In this document: one piece after another, positions 36,463 through 48,100 of the stretch
Layout of the letters: the number at the start of each line of letters is the position of its first letter
How positions within the stretch are numbered: the stretch's first letter is position 1
Assembly (NCBI GenBank): GCA_035578905.1
Contig: JAQJVL010000676.1
Coordinates: 248,001-312,000 of the forward strand
Source of the DNA: Stictocephala bisonia
Lineage: Eukaryota > Arthropoda > Insecta > Hemiptera > Membracidae
Length of the DNA: 64,000 nucleotides
Direction of reading: 5' to 3'
Position numbers and translations under genes: made by a program
Notes under the pieces: generated by a model
What the model was told of the DNA's origin: nothing
The model's database searches: none
What the model saw: only the letters and a program-made list of their open reading frames with translations

Positions 36463-36897
36463 TTAAAGTGGTTGATTCCAAAACTGCCAAGCTACCACTG
36501 GAAAGTCAACAGCCTTATAGTAGCAATGCAATTTTACCATCAGCGAGTCAAAACATGCTTTCTATTTCAAATGTACGGTTCGTGTTTATTATTTAAATGA
36601 ATTATAATAAACACTATATATTATTAAAAGTCCACTCTAGTGGACCATAAGTTGATATTATGCATTTTTTATATAAAATCGTCAAGAATGATATTCAAAA
36701 TTTCATTTAGTTAACTGTGAAAAAGTAAAAATATACTTAATTTTTTACAGAAACTAACTTATGGTCTACTAGAATAGGGAGTGTCATCTTTCAAATGACA
36801 CTTCAAGTATTATGTTACAATTGTTATTACGGACCAAATCATTGAAATAGAAACCCATGTTTTTGGCATTTTTCCCGGAAGGAAACAGCCACCTCAA
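36463..36897 (+). mobile_element. TTAA-flanked GGTGGC MITE, copy 2
   Basis: TTAA at 36463-36466 and a mutated TCAA at 36894-36897 bound a 427-bp element. Its ends AGTGGTTGATTCC and GGAAACAGCCACC are inverted repeats. It aligns with the copy at 52357 through the whole interior, for example GTACGGTTCGTGTTTATTAT and GTGGACCATAAGTTGATAT. Confidence 0.8.
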
Positions 36898-37136
36898 TAC
36901 AGACACAGCGTATGCTGAAAGATTGCTATCGACATGAATCAATGGTAAGCTTTAGGTCTCTTAGTTGCCCTTTCTGAGAACAATCCTATCTCAGTCAATA
37001 CCCAGACAACACAGGTATCCATACTCTTCCTACATTCCTTTCTGACATCTAACTGCTAAAAAAATTCAGTATACAAAAATAAATACTTAAATATAGTTAA
37101 AATTAATTACAAACAAAAATTAATGTAATAATAGGT

Positions 37137-37310
37137 AAGGGAACCTAGTGGTCACTTGCCTCCAGAGCTTGAGGCTCCTGGTTCAATTCCTGAGGTGTCA
37201 TAAAGTAAGGTCCCCCCGGAGTTGGCTTAGTATCGTGAGGCAATTAAGGAACGAACTCTGATAACAAACACAAGAACTAAAGTCATTAGAATGCAATTAC
37301 TTATAATCAG
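37137..37310 (+). mobile_element. tRNA-derived SINE, third family
   Basis: Box-A-like TAGTGGTCACTTGCCTC and box-B-like TGGTTCAATTCCTGAGG lie at tRNA spacing (37149-37195), followed by about 110 bp of unrelated body. The clean box B points to a polymerase III promoter; the cloverleaf is incomplete. One copy in this window. Confidence 0.55.
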
Positions 37311-37439
37311 TAAATAAGTAGTAAGACAGAATCTTACTAGAATTTCTTTCTACTTACTATTCCCCAAAAGGTATCCTCAATGAATACACATCTAGAAGAA
37401 GCAAAAAGCCAATGTTAAAAAGTCAGACCATTTTTTCTA

Positions 37440-38160
37440 ATTTTCCTATCGTGACGCGGCCGTTGTTAGGTCAAGCTTGCCTCACAGCAGCCTAGAGTGA
37501 GGCAGAGAATGACAGAGAAGGCAGCACAGCCAGCTTAAGAGGGAGGGAAGATTACAAATTACCATGAGAATGAGAGAGAAAGGAAACGGCGGGCAGGGGT
37601 ATTAGGTTGGGAGAGGGGTAGGTGGCAGAAATTCTAAACCAGTGCCGTGTATTGGCAGCTGCAATAAGCTCGTTTCGTCTGCTACAAGAAAACTGACTAT
37701 TTCCCTATCGCTTTTCACTCCTTATTGGTATCCTTGCCTAGAGGTGAGGGTGAGGCTTACATGTCTGACAACACCTTGAAAGCTATACCGGAGGTATCTT
37801 AGCTAATGGTAGTCTCCTGTACAGGACTGGTTGGGACTAGTTGAAAAGGGAGACCCTGATCCTCCAGGTTGGGGGCTTGTGCATAAGGCTGACAACCTTA
37901 CCCTTCAAAAAATCTTGCTGTCCAGAAATACCAATAACAAACCTTGGACATAAACAGACATTATGAATTTATAACCAAACTAAACTCTAAGGATTTGAGA
38001 TTTGGTTCATGGAACTTTAGAACTCTGGAATTACCTGGTTTGGAAAGGACACGAGAAGAATGGGAGCAAAAGCTGGCTGGGTACAACACCGAGAGAGAAA
38101 GCAGGGGATTGTTGGTAAGGCCATAAACCTTCTGAGGAGTGAGTGGCCTAATAAATAGAT
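37440..38160 (+). mobile_element. LINE 5' region with start of endonuclease domain
   Basis: A GC-richer 5' UTR-like part is followed by the frame FGSWNFRTLELPGLER (37998-38045), which resembles the G-T-W-N-V-R-T-L opening of the apurinic-type endonuclease of LINE ORF2. Directly after it comes EEWEQKLAGYNTERESRGLL, which is not endonuclease sequence, so the element probably has an internal deletion. A short frame ends at 38126. It is non-coding in effect. Confidence 0.5.
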
Positions 38161-38350
38161 AGGAAGGTAATGGGAGAGGTAGTTCATTACCAAACAAGGC
38201 CACATTATCTCAATGAATAAAACTGAATATAAAACATACAATAGTTTTGGACATGCTGCAATCCAAAAAAAACTCAACCAATGTGTCACTGATAATGCCG
38301 TAGTAATTAAAGTGAGGGAATATTAGATTCTTCAAAGACAATACTTCATA

Positions 38351-38646
38351 TTTTTATTTTTATTTATTTATTTTTATTTATTCATAAGACGCCGATCGTC
38401 AAGATATGGGCGAATATGGATTTCGAATGAGTGTGATGAGTGTTGATGAGCGAATGTAGTCATTGTTACAAACTAAGGCCGACCATTCCTTAGAAAGTGT
38501 CATTAATTAATAGCCCAATGGCAAATAAACAGCCGGTGGTTATCAGCTGATCCTTCTCAAAATGTATTATGACTCTGATTGGGATCGAACTGACAACCTT
38601 TAGCACATGAAGCTGGGATTGAACCAACTACGCTACCGACCAATTA
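38351..38646 (-). mobile_element. tRNA-derived SINE, copy 3
   Basis: Minus-strand copy of the 4270 family: box-A side CGGTAGCGTAGTTGGTTCAA, box B GGTTGTCAGTTCGATCCC, body with GGGCTATTAATTAATGACAC, and a tail of AAATA repeats (38351-38392). It is well preserved, more than copy 2. Confidence 0.85.
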
Positions 38647-38779
38647 AATGATACGAAGAGATTGAATAGTTTAAGACTATGAATTCCAGCATGCTCTTCT
38701 TCAGCTAAGGTTATACAATAAAACCAACCATTTCAGCACAATAGTTTGCTATTGTTGAATAAAAGTTTAGCCTATATTT

Positions 38780-39180
38780 CTTAATGGTAGTCTCTAGAAA
38801 AATAGTCTTTTAGTTTTACTTGTTGAATTTCACCACTTGTTGAGAGACCCAAGAAGCAAAAACAGTGTTATCAATATTAATGTAAGCAATAGTACCTGGT
38901 AAGTCAGTAACAGAAGTAAATGTACATTTGATGGTTATTAGCATACCTGCGAAAGAAAAATATTCACTAGTGAATGACATAAAGAATGTTAATTGAAAAT
39001 AAAAGTAGTACCCAGAACAAAACCCTGTGGAATGCCTAGAGTGATAAGCCTTAGTTTCATTATCACTTGATTAGGCAGCATGATGATAGAGAGATTACAC
39101 CTCCCTTAGTCAATAGAAAATCCAAACCTGAAGATTAAAAAAAAGTAGTGGATGATATATTCAATGGAAGGCTTTAGAAA
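38780..39180 (-). mobile_element. Decayed LINE reverse transcriptase fragment
   Basis: On the minus strand GIPQGFVLGTTF (near 39015-39050) corresponds to the G-x-P-Q-G-S-V-L-G-P motif of non-LTR reverse transcriptases. Downstream in shifted frames lie SFTSEYFSFAG, IKCTFTS and NTVFASW. Frameshifts and stops abound. The catalytic FADD motif reads FAGM, so the active site is lost. Confidence 0.5.
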
Positions 39181-39248
39181 ATTCAAGAGTTTAAATTGCA
39201 AGAAAGCCTCCTGTTCATATTTGTTAGACTATCGTCAATGATTTCCTG

Positions 39249-39540
39249 GTAATTATAGGTTAGGCACTAAGCCAGGAATAGATAGGACATCAGCAAACTT
39301 ATCTTAGAAGACAAGTCTTCTAACACCAGAGTAGTAGTAAACAAATACAAAAAATCACGTTATCATAAATATTCTGTACCACTGGCACTTTCTTCAGGTG
39401 AGTGCCAGTGGTACAGAAAATTCGTGATAATGTGATTCTTTTGTATTTGTTTACTAATAATCTGGTGTTAGTGTACTTGTCTTCTAAGGTAAGTTTGTTG
39501 ATATGTTATATCTCCAATTTACTAAATACTAGTAATTATA
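39249..39540 (-). mobile_element. Palindromic hammerhead-type element FB2 (FB1 family)
   Basis: Inverted arms of about 120 bp meet near 39400. The unit is flanked by the 9-bp direct repeat GTAATTATA (39249-39257 and 39532-39540). The one-sided tail (GGTTAGGCACTAAGCCAGGA) is at the left, the reverse of FB1, so this copy is in the opposite orientation. The core on the minus strand is CTGAAGA (39391-39397) with stem GTGCC/GGTAC. Confidence 0.7.
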
Positions 39541-39748
39541 TGATTAGTGGAAGATTTTCATTTATTTAAATTGATTGAACTGCATTGAATTAAATTAATT
39601 AAATAAATTAAGTAGATTGAAAATTGGACAACCAATTATTGGACTAAAGAAAAAACTAAATCTGCTTAAGCACTCTATTCTTTCAAGTGTGTTAAAATAG
39701 AACAGCATTCATTTAATGCATGTATTCATGAGACCAAACATATAATTG

Positions 39749-40564
39749 TTAACACGTTCACTGCGAATGGCAAACAGCTAGGGTAGGCCAGTGCTGACAC
39801 ACAAAATGTTATCATATATCCATATAAAGTCATAAAATGATAGTTTACTATATAGTAACACTACTTTTATTGGTTTTGTAAAAAAAACTTATCTACGCCA
39901 CTCGGCGTCATCCGCACACAGCATCAATTATCGATGTTGTGTGCGGATGACGCCGAGTGGCGTCAAGTGGTATTTTGTACAATAGAGCTATTATTATACT
40001 ATTTATAACTATGAAATGGAAGTGCGTACTTACCAATAGCTGTTCCTCTCATTTTCCAATGTTGTTGTATGTTTTGCAAAAAGTTCAATATAATATTTAC
40101 AAAAAAATATATGTTTTTCTAATATGTACACGTGTACAAGACGTGAGACGTGTACGAGAAATACTTGCTGATACAGTAATATCTCCTAAGTCACTATCAC
40201 TATCACTAACTTGACTTTTAAAAACTATAACTTACACCACTGCTATAGTCTTCAATATCGGAATCACAATCATGAAGACGATCTATTTCACTTACAGTAA
40301 GTGATTCAAACTCACGTGAACAACTAGGATTTTATCACTCATTTTAAAATAACTTAAAACTCTAAAATCTATAACGATTATCACTTACGTACAACTAAAC
40401 TTATGACACACAAGATACAATCAGTCAAAACGGTTTTTCGATAATCTTTTACTTGCAAAAATGGAGGGGGAATAGATGCACGCGAATGACGCACAAGGAG
40501 TCACCCGCATTCCTCGAACATCTGCTATGACGCCACTCGGCGTCATCCGCAGGGAACGTGTTAA
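39749..40564. mobile_element. TTAA-flanked piggyBac-type non-autonomous element (CACGTTC ends)
   Basis: TTAA at 39749-39752 and 40561-40564 bounds 808 bp. The ends are CACGTTCACTGCG (left) and CACGTTCCCTGCG (right, minus strand), matching in 12 of 13. The motif ACGCCACTCGGCGTCATCCG occurs near each arm of a hairpin at 39895-39963 and again at 40531, next to the right end. The first part of the frame at 40476-40916 overlaps the right end. No transposase. Confidence 0.8.
39895..39963. repeat. Hairpin of ACGCCACTCGGCGTCATCC arms
   Basis: Arms of about 30 bp with one or two mismatches (ACGCCACTCGGCGTCATCCG and its reverse) flank a short loop ATTATCG. The motif is itself nearly palindromic. Confidence 0.85.
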
Positions 40565-40920
40565 TATTAATAAAATATATGTTGTTTATGGACAGTATAG
40601 TTTGCAGCCGAGTGTTTGTGGTGGACTGAGCGCGGTTGTCAGAGTGCTAACATTACTATGTGAACGTTTTTCTCTATCAATTCCTGTTAATTGCATTGCG
40701 CTCGGACTTCTGATAGAATGCCTGATAGATATAGAATGTTCTTGTGTTCTAGGTGACCAAAACGCTTGCTGCAATGACCAAGTCATAGTCATATTTACAT
40801 CACCAAACTTTTCACACTGTGATATGGTATCTCTGAGACTCATTGGAGTGCATACCACTGAGAATGCCACATTGGAGTGGGTGGATGAAATGTTTGGTGA
40901 TAATTTTTTTAAATAACATC
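40565..40920. other. Unrecognised open block, both strands open
   Basis: A plus frame (40476-40916, 146 codons, beginning inside the piggyBac-type element) and an overlapping minus frame (40870-40586, 94 codons) are both open. The block is richer in GC than its flanks. The minus frame reads FGDVNMTMTWSLQQAFWSPR, the plus frame CSCVLGDQNACCNDQVIVIF. I recognise neither. No splice sites were convincing. It may be part of an old element or a retrocopy; the strand is undecided. Confidence 0.25.
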
Positions 40921-42130
40921 TTTACGCGGTCGTTACAACATGAAGCCTTAGTTTTCCCGATAGCAGGAGTGGTCTGTGTAACTAAGTTACAATTATCACT
41001 GTGATTTTCTGTATTCTCAGCTCCTTGATCGTAGATATGTTGTGGATCTATATCTAAAAAAAACTTTATGGCCTTATGTATGTATAGTGGATTTTTAATT
41101 GATTTAAAAAAATTAATATATAATGGTTATTTTTAAGCTCTTTAATTATTAATTAAGGTATCTAATTTTTTGTGATGGTATAATACATAAATATGCAATG
41201 GCCTAAAATAAATAGCCTTCTTTTCACCAAATTAATAAAACTTATTTTGGTTGTATTTCGATTTTAATATCTGATTTTATGATTTAATGTCTTCAATTAT
41301 ATGAAGAAAGTTAATTAATTGCGAAAAATATTATTTCGAAAACCTAGCATTCACTATCCAATGTTCATAACTATAAATATATGTTAAGTTCTTACAAATG
41401 ATTGAGAGTGAATTTTGTGTGAATTCATGTTAATTCTTGCCCATGTACTCATTGTTCATGCATCCAAGACATAACTTATCCCAACCATTATCAATGTAGT
41501 AATATATACGTAATAATATATGTAGTAATACCATATATATCTTGTATGGTTTTTTGTCAGCTACCATTATTTTTTAAATTTAAAATTATGTTAAAGCTGA
41601 GTTTTATAATTGGACAAAAAGTCTAACAGTCATTACATTATAATAACAAAATAAATAATAATGGTAGAAATAACATTAACAAATCCACATTCATAAAGCA
41701 ATAATACACTTGAACAAAGAAGTTTTGTTTGTTATTATTTATATTTTGAATAAACAATACATTTCAAAAACAGCTGAGTCATGACATGGCATTTTGTGAA
41801 ATAAGGAAGTCAAATCCTATTTTGACGGAATCTTTATAAGTACAGTTAGCTAACCCAAAAAGCTGAAAATTTGAACTAAGCGGGTAAAATTAGTCAGCGC
41901 ATGAGTCGTCTGTGTCGTGAATGACGTATGAAAAATCTCTGATTTCAATTCTGATTATTTTAGTGTATAAAATGAATTGTCATAAATACAACCAAATTTT
42001 GATGAATAATTGCCATTAACTACATATTAACATTTTCAATTTTTAAAATTTCCTTGTTTTTATATAAATTTACTGTAAATTTGGAATAATCCAGCTGAAT
42101 ATATCGATAAATTAGGTCATTGACTTGAGT
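40921..42130. other. Upstream region of effete, AT-rich
   Basis: No exon or repeat with clear ends was found. It presumably includes the promoter of effete, but I see no clear TATA box or initiator. Confidence 0.4.
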
Positions 42131-42138
42131 ATTTGCTG

Positions 42139-42245
42139 GCTACCGCTGCTGCAGGTAGCCATCTTGCATTTTCCAATCTTAGGTTCTTTGATAGCGGTCT
42201 TATTGTCTAATTTAGAGACAGTGTTATCAATCATCAGTTAAGAAA
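42139..42245 (+). promoter_or_regulatory. eff: Probable 5' UTR of effete
   Basis: The sequence before the ATG is less AT-rich and contains the hairpin GGCTACC...GGTAGCC (about 42140-42161). The transcription start is not defined. The ATG context AAAATGG is favourable. Confidence 0.4.
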
Positions 42246-42269
42246 ATGGCATTAAAACGAATTAATAAG
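42246..42269 (+). CDS. eff: effete / UbcD1 (UBE2D-type E2), coding exon 1
   Basis: Ubiquitin-conjugating enzymes of this class take ubiquitin from E1 on a cysteine and pass it to substrates with many RING E3 ligases, in cytosol and nucleus. This exon encodes MALKRINK, the exact start of insect effete as I remember it, and ends at a gtaagat donor in phase 0. The basic N-terminal helix that it begins contacts E1 and E3. The following intron is 9170 bp. Confidence 0.93.
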
Positions 42270-42916
42270 GTAAGATAATATGTAATATTTAACACTTAAG
42301 TAAAACACATTACTTAAATACCTTACTAATAGGGCAAACGCGTGGCTGATACTTGTCATGGATCTTCCTTTTTGCCTCATACGTCCTGTGGGAGGATAGT
42401 TACTCAACATTTAAAAGTTAAATCACAATTGTATGGCACAATTAAAATATTATAGATATCAGTTGCCAATGAGGTTAAAAAGTTGAATTTGAAACACATT
42501 GTTATATGCCTGTTTTCTGATGTCATTAGGTAAAAAAAGCTCCTGCAGCAATTCCAGGAAGTCAAAATTGAAACTAGGAAACCATAATTTCTAAGGGGTT
42601 TTCTATTACTAAATTTTAATTTAAAAACATGATTGAGGTCTTACAAATAGAGAAGTGAAAGATGAAGTTGGTTTTTAGTCTATTAGCACAACGGACCAAC
42701 ACTTGATTCAGCTAACAAAATCTTTATCCCTATAGAAAAAAAGTAAGCCTACTCATATCTGCATATGGACTTTGTGCATTTGAGTTGTCCATGTGATTGT
42801 ATGTTTTGATTACGCAAGGCCTAACATTCAGTTGAGGTGTAGACTTTGTTAACATCTGCGAATAATTTACACAGAAAAGTACTTATAAGCCAATTCTTTA
42901 CCAAACAGTCTATTAC

Positions 42917-43234
42917 CATAGTATAAAACACCCAGTAGCAACACTCCCATTTAATCGTTGTGGAACTAGTGCGACCCTAGCGCTCCTAATAGCAGGAGCA
43001 TAAACTTCACCCCAATACTACAGTATAAACAAAACATAGTAAATGAAAAATATAATAACACATGCAAAAGCACCATTACAGTCAATTAATCATCATTCAT
43101 TCGACATTTACTTGTAGCTGTGGATGTAAATAATACAGAAATATGCGCTTCTCGCTCCCATTGCTACGAGCTCTAGTGCCATGTTTGTTGCAAACTTTGT
43201 AGCGGAGTGTCGCTACTGGGTATTTTATACTGTG
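42917..43234. mobile_element. MITE with ~32-bp TIRs
   Basis: The left end (CATAGTATAAAACACCCAGT then AGCAACACTCC) and the right end read on the minus strand (CACAGTATAAAATACCCAGT then AGCGACACTCC) match in all but a few positions. The element is 318 bp and has no coding capacity. The target duplication is unclear. Confidence 0.8.
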
Positions 43235-44016
43235 ACATTACTTTATTTTATTTGACCTGCTAATTTAGTTCCTCGTTCATTTTGTTTTAATTCTATTCCT
43301 TATTTACATTCTGTTGAGCTATATTTGAGTAAGGTATGATTACATACACGTTACTGTAGAGGGCCAATTGAACAAAGTGGTGAATTCAGAAAGTCCATGT
43401 AGCATTAGATATTTTCCCCTAATAAGTCCTTTTTAAATGTTCTATAGACCCATTAATTAAACAAAACTAAAATTATCCTATGCTCCATTAGAATCCTAAC
43501 TCTTTGATTATTACAGATCCAGTGTTACCAGACTTAAAACATACAATTATGGGGAAAACCACGAAATTATCGTACAGTTTTCAAAAAGGAACATTACCAA
43601 TTTTCAGCCAATTTATCATTATAAATTATCTGTGTTTATTTTCACCTTTCTATTCAAGAATATTAAGTTAGCACATACAAGTATTTTTGTTTCATACAAA
43701 CACTAAATAATTTAATTTTGACATTTAAAATATTACACTAACTGTCTTAGTACAGAAGTGTTTTGGACTACCTCAGTACAACATTATGATTGTACTACTG
43801 ATTGACAACAATAACTGTTTAGATGGAACGATAATGAACCAGTAGACAGAGGAATAACAAACAAATAATGGATCTAACTAAATAAGGTTAAGTTCTGGTC
43901 TAGGTATGAAAAGAGCTAAAAAGCTCTTATAACCCTACCAGGCTTCGTATTAAAATAAATATCAGTGGTATTTTTATTGTCTCGCCAGAATCATTGTATT
44001 TTATCGTACGTTATGC

Positions 44017-44476
44017 TAATTTATTATAGTTTTTTAATTAGCATAATACGTGTTGGTACATATACAGTACAAGTAAACGTCACACAACACAAATTTATTA
44101 CAATATAAGCACAAAATGCACAAATATACTACAATACAAGCACAAAATGCACAAATATTATGGTGATCGATTTCGGTGAACCACGCTCACCTTCCTCAGA
44201 CCAGAGGGATTCGCAAAAGAATGGAAAACGGTGTTCAACAACTCAATTTATAGGAATATGATCACGTGACCTCATTGGCTGGAATCGTCAAAAGCCTTCA
44301 AAGCCGTCACAAAATGTTCTTTTGTGAATCCCTCTGGTCTGAGGAAGGTGAGCGTGGTTCACCGAAATCGATCACCATAATATTTGTGCTTGTATTGTAG
44401 TATATTTGTGCATTTTGTGCTTATATTGTAATAAATTTGTGTTGTGTGACGTTTACTTGTACTGTAATTTATTATA
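44017..44476 (-). mobile_element. Palindromic hammerhead-bearing element FB4 with 12-bp target duplication
   Basis: Arms of 149 bp (44063-44211 and 44318-44466) are almost perfect inverted copies around a 100-bp spacer. The perfect 12-bp direct repeat TAATTTATTATA flanks the unit (44017-44028, 44465-44476); a one-sided tail of about 35 bp lies at the left. In the right arm, plus strand: TGGT (44335-44338), CTGAGGA, A, GGTGA / TCACC, GAA, ATCGAT, C, ACCA (44374-44377). UGGU pairs with ACCA as helix I, GGUGA with UCACC as helix II, and AUCGAU gives a minimal helix III with C at the cleavage position. The left arm has the same on the minus strand. Confidence 0.8.
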
Positions 44477-44559
44477 CTATTATGCACAGTTATTTTGTAT
44501 GGGGAACCTTCAGAAGTATCTTAAAAAGTGATAACTATGGTACGTCTGGCAACACTGTA

Positions 44560-44950
44560 CAGACGCTACCTTTGTATATGGCAAACGGCAGTAGATGATT
44601 TTGGTTATTTTGTTGCAATGAATGTAGTAAATTCTTGGTCTTCGGGGTTCGACCGCGTCACTAAGCTATGTACAAACATTGTGACGTTTCGGCCACATTA
44701 CAGTAGACCATCCTCAGGGCGAAATGATCACTGTCACAGAATTCGACTTCTGTGTATATAAGGAAGTACTGTAATAAATTATAATTATACTCCAGCTGAG
44801 AAATTGAGGTTATGTTATAAATAAACAGACGACTCAGCAACCACGTGGAACAACTCTCCCGCCTTTTCAAACAATAGCTGACAATCTGTTTGCTAATATT
44901 GACGTTTAGTCTACCATTTGATCCACGAGATCTATAGGTCTTGTACCGCA
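44560..44950 (-). mobile_element. Single, non-palindromic hammerhead-type copy
   Basis: On the minus strand CTGAGGATGGTC (from 44717), a loop, GGCC, GAAACGTC lies next to GTACATAGC and TGACGCGGT. The last two words also follow the core in FB6, so this is a relative present as one arm only. A minus frame (44951-44661, 96 codons) crosses it but has no recognisable domain. Confidence 0.5.
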
Positions 44951-45119
44951 TATAACTAATACGTCGTTACTCTGGTGTGGCATGTAAGCTATTGATCTCA
45001 TGTAAGATTTAGGTTACTATTAAATTCACAAAGAAAAATGACTAAAGAATTTAACTCCTGCAACACTGTGTTAATTACAGCGAAAAATATCACAAACGCA
45101 AATAAGGAATTAAATTATT

Positions 45120-45190
45120 TCCGTGTGAAATGTAAGCCTACGACAAGAGACCCCGGGATCTCGTGACGCAGTGAACATGTTAAATATTTC
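45120..45190. other. Possible orphan end of a CACGTTC-type TTAA element
   Basis: GTGACGCAGTGAACATG followed by TTAA (about 45157-45183) is like the right end of the elements at 39753 and 52853. No left end was found. Confidence 0.3.
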
Positions 45191-48100
45191 CTTGAATATT
45201 TTATTTAAATTTATAACACAAAGAAGGTATTTTTTTCTAATAAGCAAGTGTTGCAATTCAAATAGATTTTGCCAAAACATAATTTGGATTAAAAAGTGTA
45301 CTAGTAGAATGTTCAAAAGTATAATTATGATGTAACTTAAATAAATTGAAAAATGGGTATATTTGTGAGTTGCAATTTACAATGAAAAACTATAATCAGT
45401 TTTCCATAGAAACAAATTATATTTTTTTAATAGTTACACGCTATTTAAAGTTTAGCTCAAATGTAATTCAGCTTGCAGAGTTAAAAACATTGCAGGCCTA
45501 TATACAATTTTTGTTGTAAACGTGCTGCACATTGATATACCTGATTTCCAAGACGTGTCTGTTTTATGATTTCATGTTCTCTATGTATTATTTATCATTA
45601 GAAGTTGTAAGGTCCTGTCATACAGTATATCATACTTAGGAGCAACTATGAATAGACTTACAAACATTATAACCACAAATATAAACATTATTTTGGTATC
45701 ACAAATGGTTGTCAATAAAATAGGCCGTATTAAAAAAATTGTTGTTTAAATTTTGGAACCTATATTTTATTTTTATTGCTTTTTATTACAAAAAATTTAA
45801 ATTCTTTTTCAATATCTCATGTAGTAACTGCAAGTTTCAACTGAAGTTTGTGGTACACCTCCGAAGCGGCTGCAAAACTCATACGGTTCCTGCAGTTATG
45901 GCTCTCAGGGCTTTTTTATACCCTCATGGTGAGAGAGAGTCAGTGTTACCAACATTACTCAGTCATCAGTTGAAACGTCTATGGATCCAGATTTCCACAA
46001 ACAAGGCCTTAACTTAATCTTGCCAATAAATTAATATTTACTTCATTTATCACAAGAGACATGACAAAAAATCTAAAGCATAACAAATACCAAAAGCTCA
46101 AACAAGATTGTGTGTTCACTTTTGTGTTGCATTTCTATAAAGTGGGTAGTTCTGATAAAGGAATAGTTTGGAAGCACTGACTTTAAGAGCGGCATTCGCC
46201 GCAGTACATAAATGGCCTAACAAGACACAATGTATATTGAAACCTCAAAAAATCTGCAGTTCATAAGTCCACTACACTAGACCTGCGGATCACATGAGAT
46301 TGGCAGTCTGAACCGCAGTGAATAAATAGGTCCATTTGACTCAAATGTGCTTACAAAGCGTGTCACCTTGTTGCATGATGCAGCTGCAAGGTGTCTTTAA
46401 GTGAATGTCATTCTGGCATTTTCTACATATGAGTTATAGAGACAATTTTTTACAAATTCATTTTTCGAGTTTTCCGTGTAATGAGATGATCTCTCCTTAT
46501 AATGTAACTTCTAACCACTTTAGTTTTTAATTAGGTAAGTGAAAACTCTGAAGTTACTGAAAAATGTTATAATTTAGTTAAATGTGTAGGCTATAGCCTA
46601 ATCAAAAGAATTTTATAGAATTTAATTATAATAAAATGTGACTTTCTGACAATAAATTCATATAGATATTAAGACATATCAATTTTTACATTCGATAGTA
46701 CAGTAATTTCTAATTAGCATCATCAGCCTATAAACATATATTCAATTTCTAGAATACCATTGTAACAGAAATAACAAGCATCCAAGAATAAACCACTGAG
46801 GTCCCATAGAACTGTTGTTAACAGCTGAATATTATTTCTTGTGATATAGTCATACCACAAACAAAAAACATTGCTGCTAGAACAGTTAACACATTTGTCA
46901 CTTCAACAGTTACTCAACTGTTCCCCTCCACACCACACATTGATCAGCTGTAATTTTAACTTTTTTTTAATGCTGAGCAAGAATATATAACTGGTTTTCC
47001 AATAAAATTAATTTTTTGTTCAAAAAAACTACTTATCTAACATAACCTAACTTATCTTAATCGTCTGTATATTTAAAAAAATTCACAGTGGGCATTAAAT
47101 TCGAGTCCCTGGCCTCCCGTCAGGAATACTTACGAATTTGTTATTAGTAGCTAGCTCTTATTAACATTGTGCATATGGGCAACATAAGTGATTTGCCACG
47201 AACATAGTTTTTCCGTGATATCTTGAGAAATAATTGTCTTGGACCAAAATAGTTATCAAAATTATGTTTAGCACAAATAATTACATCATATTCAAGAAAA
47301 TTATGAAAAAATCATGAAAAATAATGGAGATAAATAAAAAAATAACATTTTCAAAAATTTAGAATTTTAGTTTTTTTATATATTTATATAAAACGTTATT
47401 TCCGCGGAATAAAAAGTGTTTTCTCATAAAATATAGACCTGATTCTACTCACTGGTAATGAAATTTGTCAAGATTGGCGAGGCATCTAGAAAGCGCATAA
47501 ATACCACCACGTTCTCAAATATTATAGTTTACAAGTATAATAATCAAAAGCTGTATTCGTAAACATCAAGTTTTGAATACTTTGCTGCTGCTTGCTCTAG
47601 ATTGTTATTTGTAAGGTCTAGGAATTCATCAATCGAGTAAATTGATTTACTAACAAGCTAAAAGCGTAGTTCTTTTTGGAGCTTTTTTTCTTCTATTCTT
47701 TTAAGATGAATAGATAGCGTATTCTAGTTAACGCGATATAGTAATGCTAATTCATAAAACAAACTAAGATTATTTTTAGGACCATTGTAAATTACACATC
47801 ATGTGAACTAACGTTATTTGCAAGTTCATGAATAGCATATGTATTTAGTTTGAGTATCGATTTAAGGTAATTATTAGCTGTTACATATTTTATCATCTAA
47901 TGTTATTTCCTCGTACTGCGTGTGACTGATGTGTAGAGAGGCATCTACGGCGCACTTATTTTTGCTAGTGGTTGCATTTTAATTTATTATTGAATTGATC
48001 TAAAACTGGAGAAAAAAAAACTCCATTTGAATATTTTATAGTACTATATATCATATATATTGTTTGCTTTCGACTGCAAGTCGACGTGCATTAGCTGATG

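Noticed and set aside
38690..38720. Hammerhead-type core on the minus strand (CTGAAGAAGAGCATGCT)
   Set aside because: The possible stem is a plain palindrome and the following GAA is displaced; too weak.
45739..46017. 92-codon plus-strand frame with a GC-richer second half
   Set aside because: No recognisable motif; the first half is plain AT-rich sequence, so the frame is probably accidental.
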